Source of the DNA: Catenulispora sp. MAP5-51
Lineage (GTDB): Bacteria > Actinomycetota > Actinomycetes > Streptomycetales > Catenulisporaceae
DNA length: 64,000 nt
Reading direction: 5' to 3'
Assembly: GCF_041261205.1 (NCBI RefSeq)
Contig: NZ_JBGCCH010000037.1
Span: forward strand, 1 to 64,000
The notes under the pieces were generated by a model that saw nothing but the letters and a program-made list of their open reading frames with translations, did not search any database and was not told where the DNA came from. Shown here piece by piece: positions 7,789 through 16,634 of this stretch (positions are counted from its first letter, which is position 1; every line of letters begins with the position of its first letter). The translations under genes were made by a program, and so were the position numbers.

Positions 7789-8742
7789 TTATGAGATGGA
7801 CGGTGCCGCGGATCCGGCCCGGAGCAGGACGCACACCCGGAACCCGGACACGCTCGAGGCCAGCAGGTAGAGCCCGCCCTCCCGCACGCCGCCGGCGGAC
7901 CGGCGGTCGGCGAGGTTGATCAGCGGATCCGCGGCGAAGCAATGCCCGACCCGGGCGATGTTCGAGGTCTCCAACTGCGAGAGCCGGAAGCCGGCCTGTA
8001 CTTCCTTGATCGTCACCACGGGGAGATAAATGTTGTTGTGCAACAGGCCGTCGATCGCTTCAACGCCCACGCCGGCCTCGGCGAACAACCGCTCATTGGC
8101 CACGCGCGCCAGATCAGCGCTGATCTCGGTGACGGTGCCGAGCGTGGCCGGATCCAGCGCGCTGGCATCGGCGACCCACTCGTAGGATTCCGGAGCGCCG
8201 GCGACCGGCTCGGTCACCAGACAAGCGGCCGCGCCATCGCTGAACAACGCGAACTCGGTGAGCCGCTCGGATTCGTCGGCGACCCGGTCCGCGGTGATCA
8301 CCAGCACGGTCCGCTGCCGTCCCCCGGCGACCAGCGCGGCAGCGGTCTGGAGCCCGACAAGCAGGTTCGCGCACCGGTTCAGCGTGACCCCGGTGACCGG
8401 CACGGGCCCGAGGCCCAATCCCTGCAAGACCGACGCGATCAGCGTGCCGTGCGCGGCGATCTCGGCGGGGAACCGAGTGGAGCACAGCACCAGCGCGTCG
8501 ACCTCGGAGGGCTCGACGCCAGCCGCGTCCAGGGTCCGGCGGCCGGCTTCCACAGCGAGTTCGGCAATGGACAGCGCCGTACGGTGCACCTGGCCCCAAC
8601 CCCACAACTCGGGATCAGGCACCATCAAAGCCCGGTCGACGAAATCGGCGAACCCCTCGATCTCGTCGTGCTTCATCGTGATCTCGCCGAGCACGTACCG
8701 GGGCGCGCGAAGGCATACCGCAATACTCTGGTTCACCGCCAT
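7789..8742 (-). CDS. KAS III (FabH)-like acyltransferase
   Basis: A 317-residue thiolase-fold protein. The likely nucleophile is the Cys in TLNRCANLLVG, and a His in GLLHNNIY and an Asn in AADPLINL occupy the usual Cys-His-Asn order. Sequence around the active site departs from housekeeping FabH, and no other fatty-acid genes surround it. It may therefore be a CerJ-type acyltransferase that joins an acyl group to an O or N nucleophile instead of a C-C condensing enzyme. That role is inference. It lies one base after the hydrolase stop and 12 nt before the ACP1 start. Confidence 0.75.
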   Translation of the reverse strand: MAVNQSIAVCLRAPRYVLGEITMKHDEIEGFADFVDRALMVPDPELWGWGQVHRTALSIAELAVEAGRRTLDAAGVEPSEVDALVLCSTRFPAEIAAHGTLIASVLQGLGLGPVPVTGVTLNRCANLLVGLQTAAALVAGGRQRTVLVITADRVADESERLTEFALFSDGAAACLVTEPVAGAPESYEWVADASALDPATLGTVTEISADLARVANERLFAEAGVGVEAIDGLLHNNIYLPVVTIKEVQAGFRLSQLETSNIARVGHCFAADPLINLADRRSAGGVREGGLYLLASSVSGFRVCVLLRAGSAAPSIS

Positions 8743-8743
8743 C

Positions 8744-9679
8744 TCACGCCAACTTCCGACGCAGGAAGTCAGCGATCAAGCCCATGGCGTCCCGCGCAAC
8801 GGGAAGGATCGACGACAGGGCAAGGAACCCGTGCGTCAGATCCTCGTAGTGGTGAAACTCCACCGGCACACCAGCCCCGGTGAGCACATCGACATAGTCC
8901 TTGCCCTCGTCGGCAAGCGGACAATACTCGGCGGTCATCACCAGCGCGGCCGGAAGCCCGCTGTGATCGGCCGCGTCCAGCGGCGAGGCCAAAGGCGATT
9001 CACCGTCGGCGCGTTCGGCGAGATACACGTCCCAGAACCATTCCGACGAATACGCGTTGAAGAACATCGGGTCTTTGTTCTCCCGCATGGACTTCGTGTC
9101 CGCGTACGCACGAAAAGGCGGATAGACCAGCACCTGCGCGGCGATCTCCGGCCCGTCCTCATCGTCCTTGGCCAGCAACGTCATCGCCGCGGCCAGATTG
9201 CCGCCGGAGCTGTCTCCGCCGACGGCCAATCGCGAGCCGTCGGCACCAAGCTCGCCGGCATGCTCCGCGACCCACTTCACGGCGGCATAGCAGTCCTCGA
9301 CCGCTGCCGGGAACGTGTGCTCGGGCGCCAGGCGATAGCCCGCGGACACCACCGTGCACGGCACCATCTTGGCCAACGCACGACAGATCGCGTCCGACGT
9401 CTCCAGCGAACCGACAACCCAGCCGCCGCCGAAGAAGTACATCAGCACCGGAAGCGGAGTCTCGCTCTGCGGGCGGTAGACCCGGATCGGCTGCTCGCCG
9501 GCCGGGCCCGGAACGCTCAGCTCGAAGATCTCTTCGGGGTGGTCGTGCCAGGTCCAGGCAGTGGCCTCGGTCTCCGCATCCGCCTTCCGGGCCGCGTCTA
9601 TGCTCATCGTGTAGAGCGGCGTGAATCCGGTCTCGACACGAAACTCCCTGACACGCTTGATAATCGGGTCAAGCGGCAT
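8744..9679 (-). CDS. Alpha/beta hydrolase, HSL family
   Basis: A 311-residue hormone-sensitive-lipase-type hydrolase. The oxyanion-hole motif is FFGGGW (usual HGGG), the nucleophile elbow is GDSSGGN, and the Asp and His candidates are in MTAEYCPLADEG and LTHGF. It has no signal peptide, so it acts in the cytoplasm. In this operon it could remove an acyl protecting group, for example the group added by the GNAT, or release a carrier-bound intermediate. The ATG at 9679 is preceded by a GGGGGAAA stretch. About 80 nt separate it from the ATP-grasp gene upstream, the widest gap in this operon. Confidence 0.8.
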   Translation of the reverse strand: MPLDPIIKRVREFRVETGFTPLYTMSIDAARKADAETEATAWTWHDHPEEIFELSVPGPAGEQPIRVYRPQSETPLPVLMYFFGGGWVVGSLETSDAICRALAKMVPCTVVSAGYRLAPEHTFPAAVEDCYAAVKWVAEHAGELGADGSRLAVGGDSSGGNLAAAMTLLAKDDEDGPEIAAQVLVYPPFRAYADTKSMRENKDPMFFNAYSSEWFWDVYLAERADGESPLASPLDAADHSGLPAALVMTAEYCPLADEGKDYVDVLTGAGVPVEFHHYEDLTHGFLALSSILPVARDAMGLIADFLRRKLA

Positions 9680-9758
9680 TGAAGGTTTCCCCCATCCTGA
9701 GGCATCGCCGATGCGCACCGGTGGGCCGGACGGCGAATCGGTCCATTGTGAAAAAATG

Positions 9759-11069
9759 CTACGGAGCCACCGGAGCACGCGTATCCGCACCACGTTCGCC
9801 CGCCAGGGCGTATCCCGTGGGGATCTCCTCCAGCCGGGTAATCAGCTCGCTGACGCGCGCCGGCTCAGGATGTGCCGTGATGCGGTAGTCAAGCGTGTCC
9901 AACACGGACGCGACACGATCCCGCAGATGACTCACGGAATCACCGCCGAGCGCGAACCGGATGAAGAAGTTCTCCTTGTCCAGGCTGGTGATCCGGAACC
10001 CGTCGGCGGCCTCCGCGTCGATGACGCCGGGCAGCGCACGCAGGTCCTCGGCGGTGGTCCTGATCTCGACGACGCCGAGCCGGTCCGCCTCCACGTCGAA
10101 CAGGCCGATGACCGGATGGTCGCGCAGCGGGGCCACGCCTTCGGCCGGGAGGGCGAATTCGCCCAGCGCCATGGAGACGAACGCCTCCATCGGGTCGATC
10201 CCGCTGAGCTCGCGGATCACCGCGGAGTACATGCCGCCGGCCGGCCGCGGGTTGATCTCCACCAGCTCCGGCCGACCGTCCAGGTCGACCCGAGCCTCGA
10301 TGTGCATCCAGACCTGGTCCAGGCCCAGGTCCGCGGCGAGCGTGCCGATCATCTCCGTCAGGGCTTCCACGCCGGCCCGCACATGCTCCTGTTGCGGCGG
10401 CTGGATCTGGAGCCCCGCATTGTGATGCCGCCGGTCATCGTGCTCGGGCCGCTCGACCGCCATGAGCGGATGGAAGCGGCCGGCCAGGACGGGGCCGTCC
10501 ACCGAGAACTCCGTCCCCGGCAGGAACGCCTCGATGATCAGCTCGGTGCCGGCCAGGCCCAGGTCGGCCAGGTGCCTCTGGTAGGCCAGGAGTTCGGCCC
10601 GGCTGTCCACCCGCTCGACCAGCCACGAGGCCGCGCTCTCGCGGGAGGGTTTGACGATGGCCGGGAAGAAGTCCGCCGCCGCCGGATCGTCGGTGAAGCG
10701 CATGGCGGACAGATTCAGGGCCCGCATACGCTCGCGGACCAGGGTCTTGCTGGCCAGGACGTCGTGGCCGGCGCTGACGCCCGGCAGGCCGTAGTGCGCG
10801 GCGAGGACGCCCTGCCAGGGCATCAACGGCTCGACCTGGTTGACGACGGCGATCGGGACGATGCCGCGTTCGTCGAGCCGGGCGATGAGGGCGGCCGGGT
10901 CCTCGCGGTCCCAGTCCACCAGGACATGGTCGTCGCATTCGTCGCGGATGCGGTCCTCGGAGGAGGCCGAGACCAGAACGGTCCGCAGGCCGCGGGCCTT
11001 CACCTGTTCGACCGCCAGGGCCACGCTGCTGGCGTTGATCCACTTGGAGAGGATGAGCACGGATTTCAC
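9759..11069 (-). CDS. ATP-grasp carboxylate-amine ligase
   Basis: A 436-residue ATP-grasp enzyme with a preATP-grasp N-terminal domain (SVLILSKWINASS), the central Lys in PAIVKPSRESAA, the EAFLPGTEFSVDGPV segment and the Mg-binding block LVEINPRPAGGMY. This architecture (similar to BacD-like L-amino-acid ligases) makes amide or peptide bonds by way of acyl phosphates. It probably joins the hydrazine-derived acid to an amino acid. The GTG start at 11069 has AAGGTGAC six bases upstream. The region just 5' carries a triplicated 12-nt repeat. Confidence 0.85.
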   Translation of the reverse strand: MKSVLILSKWINASSVALAVEQVKARGLRTVLVSASSEDRIRDECDDHVLVDWDREDPAALIARLDERGIVPIAVVNQVEPLMPWQGVLAAHYGLPGVSAGHDVLASKTLVRERMRALNLSAMRFTDDPAAADFFPAIVKPSRESAASWLVERVDSRAELLAYQRHLADLGLAGTELIIEAFLPGTEFSVDGPVLAGRFHPLMAVERPEHDDRRHHNAGLQIQPPQQEHVRAGVEALTEMIGTLAADLGLDQVWMHIEARVDLDGRPELVEINPRPAGGMYSAVIRELSGIDPMEAFVSMALGEFALPAEGVAPLRDHPVIGLFDVEADRLGVVEIRTTAEDLRALPGVIDAEAADGFRITSLDKENFFIRFALGGDSVSHLRDRVASVLDTLDYRITAHPEPARVSELITRLEEIPTGYALAGERGADTRAPVAP

Positions 11070-11084
11070 GTCGTCACCTTCACG

Positions 11085-11120
11085 AGGTCGAGCTACAGGT
11101 CGAGCTACAGGTCGAGCTAC
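11085..11120. repeat. Three tandem copies of a 12-nt unit
   Basis: The 12-nt unit aggtcgagctac is repeated three times without interruption between the C45 gene and the ATP-grasp gene. The cta inside the third copy is the stop codon of the C45 gene, read on the minus strand. This looks like slippage duplication of a gene end. Confidence 0.9.
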
Positions 11121-12202
11121 AAGGAGTGGACTTCCCCCGCGTTCGCCGACGGGTCTCCCGGCCACAGCCGGAGTTCCCCCAGGTCCGGACGCATCACCAC
11201 CGCCGCGACGGTCCGCTCGCGCCGGATGTCCCCGTTGTCCGGCACGAAGATCGGCCGCGCCGCCAGGAGCCGGTGATGGCCCGCGACGTCACCCGCCTCC
11301 GGGATGCCGGCCTTGAGCACCGTCTCCAGACGCCGCTTCGAGGAGTTCTTGGCGAAGACGTTGATCTCGTCCCGCGCCGCGAAGTCCGGATCCAGGAAGT
11401 GGTTGGTGTGCACCAGTTCGCCGCCTTCGAGGACCCGGCGTTCGGAGCCGAGCGCCTCGACGCAGACAGTCCGGTACGCGCCGCAGATCATGAAGGACCG
11501 CGAGCTGGCCAACGGCAGGCCGCGCAGGATCTCGACAGCCTGATCGACGGTGTCGGCGGTGTCCAGCACGTGCCGGATCGCCAGGTACGGCGGGACTCCC
11601 GGCTCCCAGTCGCCGCCGAGCACGAGGTTCAGGCCCACGGCGACGCCGGCGTCGTTGACCCCGAGGTAGCCCAGGAGCCCCGCGAAGCTGAGCACCAGGG
11701 AGCGGTGCCGCGGCCCGGAGACCGCCAGGACGGCGATCTGGTCGTCGAGGTTCCCGTTCAGATCGACGGTCTGCGCCAGCACCGGCCGGCCCAGCACCGA
11801 GGCGTAGGTCGTGCAGTCCCCGCCGGTGACCCGGCTGTATCCGAGCACTTCCCGGCGCAGTTGCAGCAACCAGGCCGCGTCCCGGTCGATGTCCGCCCCG
11901 GCAGCCAGGCCGTCGATCTCCTCGGCGAGCTCCGGCAGGACTTCGCCGACGACGGCGCGGTGGGCTTCGATGGCCGGGCGTAGCGAGTCCAGGTCCAGGG
12001 GACGAGCTGTACCCGTACCCGTATCTGTACCCGTACCCGAGACTGTGTCTGCATCCGTATACGCATCGGTGAGATGCCCGAGGCGCGCGAGCGAGTCGTC
12101 CAGGAAGGCGCGCAGCCGTCCGCCCGCCGCACGCCCGTGGGTGTACCCGCGGGCGTGCGGCGATCCGGAGAGCTCCAGGAACTGCGCGCTGGTCACGCGC
12201 AT
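11117..12202 (-). CDS. Peptidase C45 / acyl-CoA:6-APA acyltransferase-like Ntn hydrolase
   Basis: A 361-residue Ntn-hydrolase-fold protein related to isopenicillin N acyltransferase. The expected autocleavage site is the Gly-Asp-Cys of TGGDCTTYASV, which would expose Cys as N-terminal nucleophile. LNGNLDDQIAVL and ELVHTNHFL are family-typical blocks. Members either hydrolyse or transfer acyl groups on amines. Here it could deacylate the GNAT product or move an acyl group between amines. A Thr/Gly/Asp-rich insert near residues 50-60 (TVSGTGTDTGTGT) is encoded by a gtaccc-type microsatellite. The start overlaps the GNAT stop by 10 nt. Confidence 0.8.
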   Translation of the reverse strand: MRVTSAQFLELSGSPHARGYTHGRAAGGRLRAFLDDSLARLGHLTDAYTDADTVSGTGTDTGTGTARPLDLDSLRPAIEAHRAVVGEVLPELAEEIDGLAAGADIDRDAAWLLQLRREVLGYSRVTGGDCTTYASVLGRPVLAQTVDLNGNLDDQIAVLAVSGPRHRSLVLSFAGLLGYLGVNDAGVAVGLNLVLGGDWEPGVPPYLAIRHVLDTADTVDQAVEILRGLPLASSRSFMICGAYRTVCVEALGSERRVLEGGELVHTNHFLDPDFAARDEINVFAKNSSKRRLETVLKAGIPEAGDVAGHHRLLAARPIFVPDNGDIRRERTVAAVVMRPDLGELRLWPGDPSANAGEVHSL

Positions 12203-12819
12203 GGATTGCCAGCCTTGCCGGTTCGGCTGAGCTGGTCCTGGATCGAGGGCCATTCGGCGCGGAGCACCGAATAGTAGATCGCGTCGCGCCGCCGCCCCTC
12301 GGGCATCGGGTTGAAGCCGCGCAGCACGCCTTCCTCGAAGGCGCCGATGTTGCGCAGTCCGGCGCGGGCCTGGAGGTTCAGCACATCGGTCTTGAACTCG
12401 ACGCGCTCGGCGCCCAGGACGTCGAAGGCGTGCCGCATCAGCAGGTACTTGACCCACCGGTTGACGCCCTTGCCCTGGAAGTCGGTGCCGAGCCAGGACC
12501 AGCCGATCTCCAGCCGCAGATCGGGCTCGGAGAGGTTGCCGTAGCTGGAGCTGCCGGCGACCAGCCCGGTGCCCTTGTCGACGACGACGTAGCACGCGCG
12601 CTTGCCGCTGCTCTGGTCGGCGAGCATGGCGTCGAAGAACTTCTCGAAGTCCGCGTCGGTCTGGACCCGGGAGACGAAGTACGTCCAGATCCGGTCGTCG
12701 AAGGCGATCTTCCGCAGCGCCGCGCGGTCGTCCTCGGTGACCGGATGGAGCTCGACGTGCTCGTTCTCCAGGAGCGCGGAGGCATTCTGGTTCCAAGGCA
12801 GGTGGCTCAAGGGGCTCAC
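12193..12819 (-). CDS. GNAT-family N-acyltransferase
   Basis: A 208-residue RimJ/RimL-type GNAT. The acyl-CoA-binding motif is near GTDFQGKGVNRWVK, preceded by the beta strands EIGWSWLG and followed by ERVEFKTDVLNLQARAGL. In triacsin biosynthesis a GNAT succinylates the distal nitrogen of carrier-bound hydrazinoacetate. The same neighbours occur here (AMP ligase, carrier protein, cupin/MetRS fusion), so an N-acylating role on the hydrazine is the best guess. The GTG at 12819 overlaps the ACP2 stop (GTGA). Confidence 0.8.
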   Translation of the reverse strand: MSPLSHLPWNQNASALLENEHVELHPVTEDDRAALRKIAFDDRIWTYFVSRVQTDADFEKFFDAMLADQSSGKRACYVVVDKGTGLVAGSSSYGNLSEPDLRLEIGWSWLGTDFQGKGVNRWVKYLLMRHAFDVLGAERVEFKTDVLNLQARAGLRNIGAFEEGVLRGFNPMPEGRRRDAIYYSVLRAEWPSIQDQLSRTGKAGNPCA

Positions 12820-13139
12820 CCCTTCTGCCCGGCGTGCGGCCGCAGGGCGCCCACGACGCTGCCGAGCGTGCGCATGCCGGCCAGGTCGTCCTCGGTGAAG
12901 TTGTCCAGGCCGACGTCGGCCGCCTTGCACAGCGAGGTCAGGAACAGGACCTTGTTGAGCGAGGTGATCCCGTAGGTGTTCACCAGGTCCTCCTCCAGGT
13001 CCAGGGCCGCGGGGTCGGGATGGTCGCGCAGCACCCGGGAGAGCCGTTCGCGGGCCAGGGTTTCGAGGGCAGCGGTTTCGAGGGCAGCGGTTTCGAGGGC
13101 AGCGGTTTCGAGGTCAGCGGTTGCGAGGTCAGCGGGCAT
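12816..13139 (-). CDS. Acyl carrier protein ACP2, probable hydrazinoacetyl carrier
   Basis: A 107-residue carrier protein. The phosphopantetheine serine lies in YGITSLNKVLFL, with T-S-L in place of D-S-L. The first ~27 residues are an ETAAL-type repeat written by a 15-nt tandem repeat, and the ACP fold begins near residue 28. The ATG lies inside the end of the AMP-ligase gene (11-nt overlap). By analogy with triacsin, the adjacent ligase should load hydrazinoacetic acid onto it. The repeat region could be an untidy linker with no function. Confidence 0.8.
   Translation of the reverse strand: MPADLATADLETAALETAALETAALETLARERLSRVLRDHPDPAALDLEEDLVNTYGITSLNKVLFLTSLCKAADVGLDNFTEDDLAGMRTLGSVVGALRPHAGQKG
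13060..13134. repeat. Five tandem 15-nt repeats in the ACP2 N-terminus
   Basis: Three identical copies of gtttcgagggcagcg (13060-13104) are followed by two variants up to 13134. They are in frame in ACP2 and encode repeated ETAAL/ETADL-like pentapeptides immediately after the start. Confidence 0.92.
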
Positions 13140-14652
13140 GGATGCCTACCTTCGGGTCGTCGATGAGGTCGCGGTGGCGCTCCGCGATGCGGATCCGGAT
13201 CGGCTTGAACTGGGATGTCAGGAGCCCGTTGTCGATGGTGAACGGCTCGGCGGCGACCACGACGCGGCAGATGCGCTCGTCGGCCTCGCCGGCGGCGTTG
13301 ACGGCGTGGAGCGCCTCGGCGATCGCGGCGGTGTCGCTCCCGCCGGGATGCGGCGAGACGACGGCGACCAAACCGGCCGGGCTCGGGTGGTACAGGACGC
13401 ACTCGGCCACCGCGCCGGTGTCGCGGAACCGGGTCTCGATGGGCCTGACGATGATCTTCTTGGCGTTGTCCAGGACGATGACGTCGTCGGCGCGCCCGAG
13501 GATGTAGAGGAACCCGTCCTCGTCCAGGCGGCCGAGGTCGCCGGTGCGGACGACGCCGCCGGGGGTGAACATCCGCTCGCTGTCGCCGGGCGCGGCGTAG
13601 GTGTAGGCGGTGTTGACCGGGTGGTCGCTGCGGACGCAGACCACGCCCTCGTCGTCGATGACGATCTGCTTGCCGGGCAGCGGCCGGCCGACGCTGCCCT
13701 CGCGGTGCGCACCGGGGTGGTTCTTGGTGGTGATGCAGGTTTCGTTGAGGCCGTAGCCCTCGTAGAGGGGAAGGCCCGCCTCGGTGTAGAACCTGAGCGT
13801 TGCCTGGTCGGCGGGCGCCGAACCCGTCCACAGGTAGCGGACGCGGTCGCCGAACAGCTCCTGAGCGGCTTTCCCGGTCTCGACGCCGTCGGCGATCAGG
13901 TCTTCGATGTGCCGCTTGGCGGTGTCGAAGAAGGCCGGAACGCCCATGACGACGGTGGGCCGGATCGCCGACATCACCGCGAACACCGACTGGTACGTCG
14001 TGATGGTGATGTCGTGTCCCCAGTACAGCGCGGAGTAGAGCCAGTAGCGCTGTTGGAGAAGGGACAACGGAAGGAAAGTCAGGATGTTGTCGCCGGGCTG
14101 GTGGTCGAACAGACTCTGCACCGCGTGCAGGGAGGAGTCGATGCTGCCGGCTGTGGCTTCCAGTCCCTTGGGGACCCCGGTGGAGCCGGAGGTGAACTTG
14201 ACGGTGGTGCAGTCCGTGGCGCCCCACACCGCCGGCTCGAACTCGCCACTGTTGTCAGCTTCCTGCGAATCGCCGGTGACCGTCGCGATCGGCACCGCCT
14301 GGGGCGGGGCGTCGTCCGGCAGCTGCACATCCGTGTAGAGCAGGTCCAGGTCGTAGCCCTGGATCAGGTCGGCGTCGGGACTGAACTTGCCGGGTTCGAA
14401 CCCCGCGGTCTGCGCCTTGACCATGAGGCAGGCGACATCGAGCAGGGCCCACTCCATGCGGTTCGCCGACAGGATGCCGACGCGGTCGCCGCCACCGATG
14501 CCCCGGCGGCGCAGCGCGGCCGCGACGGCGCGCGCCCGGTCGTGGAACTCGGCGAGCGGCCAGGTGATGCGGTGGCCCAGGCCCGTGACGGTGATGGTGC
14601 CCTCGTGCGCGGGCCGGGCCGCGACGATGCGGTTGATGATCGATTCGGTCAT
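13129..14652 (-). CDS. Acyl-AMP ligase (ANL superfamily), probable hydrazinoacetate-ACP ligase
   Basis: A 507-residue adenylate-forming enzyme. The P-loop-like motif is KFTSGSTGVPKG, the A5 region is YEGYGLNET, the A7 core is RTGDLGRLDEDG, and the A10 lysine region near QFKPIRIR is followed by a short tail. In s56-p1- and triacsin-type clusters an AMP ligase next to the cupin/MetRS gene activates hydrazinoacetic acid and passes it to a stand-alone carrier protein. Its position between the fusion gene (ATGA overlap) and ACP2 supports the same role here. Confidence 0.88.
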   Translation of the reverse strand: MTESIINRIVAARPAHEGTITVTGLGHRITWPLAEFHDRARAVAAALRRRGIGGGDRVGILSANRMEWALLDVACLMVKAQTAGFEPGKFSPDADLIQGYDLDLLYTDVQLPDDAPPQAVPIATVTGDSQEADNSGEFEPAVWGATDCTTVKFTSGSTGVPKGLEATAGSIDSSLHAVQSLFDHQPGDNILTFLPLSLLQQRYWLYSALYWGHDITITTYQSVFAVMSAIRPTVVMGVPAFFDTAKRHIEDLIADGVETGKAAQELFGDRVRYLWTGSAPADQATLRFYTEAGLPLYEGYGLNETCITTKNHPGAHREGSVGRPLPGKQIVIDDEGVVCVRSDHPVNTAYTYAAPGDSERMFTPGGVVRTGDLGRLDEDGFLYILGRADDVIVLDNAKKIIVRPIETRFRDTGAVAECVLYHPSPAGLVAVVSPHPGGSDTAAIAEALHAVNAAGEADERICRVVVAAEPFTIDNGLLTSQFKPIRIRIAERHRDLIDDPKVGIHAR

Positions 14653-16634
14653 CGCCGGACGTCCGCGGCGAAGAAGGCGGTGCCCGTCAGGGTGCTGCGA
14701 CTGCCCGGCTCGACCAGGTCGGCGGTGTCCGGCCAGCTGTCGATCGCCGGGATGCCGAGCGCGGCGGCCAGCTTGGCCGAGAAGCGCGGCAGCACCGGGG
14801 CCGAGGCGGTGGCCAGCAGCCGGGCCGCGGCCAGCTCCAGGGCGATGGCGGTGCGGGCCTCGGAGCTCCAGCGGTCCAGCCCGGCCAAAGCGGCCTGCTG
14901 GCGGGAGAAGGCCCGCACGTCGTCGACGATCTGGTCGAGCACGGCCGCGGCGGACCGCAGCGAGAAGCCCTCGGGGTTGAGCGCGGCGGTGGCCTCGTCG
15001 AGCCGCAGTGACAGCCGGGCCAGGAACGCGGTGTGCTCGCCGGTCCAGGTGCCCGCGTCGGGGGCCACGCCGTCGTAGCGGGAGTCGAGGCGCCGGCCCA
15101 GATCGTGCAGCCAGTCCTGCCACCGGCCGACGAGGGTGTCGGCGCACTCGCGGGCGAAGTCGGCGCGGCGGAAGTCGGTGCGCTCGCCTTCGGGGCGGGT
15201 GCGGGACAGGTAGAAGCGGACGGCGTCGACCGTGTCAGGGGTCAGGATCTCCTTGCCCCAGATGGCGTGCCGCCGGCTGGTGGAGAACTTCTGGCCCTCC
15301 AGGAGGTAGAACTCGTTGACGTGGTAGTCGATGTCCGGGTCCCACTCCGGGTACGCCAGCTGGTACAGGACCGGGTAGAGGATCGAGTGGTAGAAGCTGT
15401 TGTCGTACCCGAAGAAGTGCACGATCTTCCAGTCGCGCGAGGGCTCCTCGCGGGACCAGCGCTCCCCCAGCTCGGCGCCGAGGCGTTCGATGCCGTGCAG
15501 GAAGCCGTAGCTCATCTCCGGCCAGACCCAGATCACCTGGCCGTCCAGGCCGGTCTCGGCGGGCCGCACCCCCCAGTCGGAGGGATGCGAGACCGGCAGG
15601 TCCAGCCGCTCGTGGGCGAAGACCCGCTGGGCCAGCTCGCGCAGCCGGACCGGGACCCGGCCGAGCCGGTGGTGGGCGGCGACCGCTTCGGCGAACTCGT
15701 GCAGCGGCAGCGTGTAGCGCTCGGCCTCGCCCTGCTTGGGCGCCTTGCCGCTGATGCCGGAGGCCGGGTCGACGAGGTCCGCGACCAGGTTGGGCTCGCC
15801 GCACTCCTCGCAGATGTTGCCGCCGGCGTGGCTGAAGCACGCGGGGCAGGTGCCGCCGACGTTGACCTCGTAGAGGTACTCGTCCGTCTCGCCGTCGAAC
15901 AGGGCGGGCGTCGCCTTGGGGCTGACGTGCCCGGAGCCGACCAGACGCGTGAAGTAGTCCTGGAGGCCCTCGGAATAGCCCTGCTCGACGCTGGTGACGT
16001 AGTACTCGTCGACCCCGATGTCCATCGCCTTCAGCGTCGCGGCGATCTCGGCGGAGTAGTGGGCCGCGGCCTCGGCCGGAGTGGTGCCGTCCTTGGCCGC
16101 GACGGCCGTGACGTAGCTCTGGAAGTCGTCGCTGCCGGTCAGGTGCCAGGCCCGGTTGCCGAGCAGGCGCTGGTAGCGCACGTAGACGTCGGCACCGAGG
16201 TAGGGCCCTGAGAGGTGGCCGAGGTGCAGGTCCCCGTTCGGCGTCGGGGGCGTGGAGAACACGAACTGCGGACGGTCGGTGTGGTTCGGGCGGATGCGCG
16301 ACTGCGCCGAGGCCCGGGCCCGCGCCGAGTCGCGCCAGTACTGCGTGAAGAAGATCAGGTCCACGTCGCCGGTGTTGAGGATGGTGTGCCCCTCGAACGG
16401 CTCGCACAGCACCACGGTGCCGGGCTGGACCAGGTGGGTCCGGCCGTCCAGGGTCAGCTCGCCGACGCCGGCGACGATGACGAAGAACTCGGTCTCGTCG
16501 TGCCCGTGGCTGACCGTGGCGGTGCCGGGCGCGACCCGTCCCCAGCCGGCGCCGACGCCGATGCCCTCGACCGTGGACATCTCGATGCCGAAGGCTGCGT
16601 ACAGCTCGGATTCGTTATAGGTGTTCAGGATCAT
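14649..16634 (-). CDS. Cupin/methionyl-tRNA-synthetase-like fusion, N-N bond-forming enzyme
   Basis: A 661-residue didomain protein. Residues ~1-105 form a cupin with the metal-ligand cluster HGHDETE (His43, His45, Glu49). Residues ~120-661 resemble methionyl-tRNA synthetase, with HLGH at 137-140, a zinc knuckle with Cys263/266 and Cys275/278, and KFSTS at 449-453. In s56-p1 biosynthesis (Spb40) this rare fusion activates glycine, joins it to N6-hydroxylysine and rearranges the ester to form the N-N bond. Both activation motifs and the cupin ligands are intact here, so it should be active. It overlaps the FAD-oxidase gene (ATGA) and the AMP-ligase gene (ATGA). Confidence 0.93.
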   Translation of the reverse strand: MILNTYNESELYAAFGIEMSTVEGIGVGAGWGRVAPGTATVSHGHDETEFFVIVAGVGELTLDGRTHLVQPGTVVLCEPFEGHTILNTGDVDLIFFTQYWRDSARARASAQSRIRPNHTDRPQFVFSTPPTPNGDLHLGHLSGPYLGADVYVRYQRLLGNRAWHLTGSDDFQSYVTAVAAKDGTTPAEAAAHYSAEIAATLKAMDIGVDEYYVTSVEQGYSEGLQDYFTRLVGSGHVSPKATPALFDGETDEYLYEVNVGGTCPACFSHAGGNICEECGEPNLVADLVDPASGISGKAPKQGEAERYTLPLHEFAEAVAAHHRLGRVPVRLRELAQRVFAHERLDLPVSHPSDWGVRPAETGLDGQVIWVWPEMSYGFLHGIERLGAELGERWSREEPSRDWKIVHFFGYDNSFYHSILYPVLYQLAYPEWDPDIDYHVNEFYLLEGQKFSTSRRHAIWGKEILTPDTVDAVRFYLSRTRPEGERTDFRRADFARECADTLVGRWQDWLHDLGRRLDSRYDGVAPDAGTWTGEHTAFLARLSLRLDEATAALNPEGFSLRSAAAVLDQIVDDVRAFSRQQAALAGLDRWSSEARTAIALELAAARLLATASAPVLPRFSAKLAAALGIPAIDSWPDTADLVEPGSRSTLTGTAFFAADVRR

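Noticed and set aside
8258-9682. Long plus-strand frame opposite the KAS III-like and hydrolase genes
   Set aside because: It is antisense to genes with clear catalytic motifs and good start signals.
11085-11120. Short regular repeats considered as a CRISPR array
   Set aside because: There are only three 12-nt units, no spacers and no cas genes. It is a slippage duplication.
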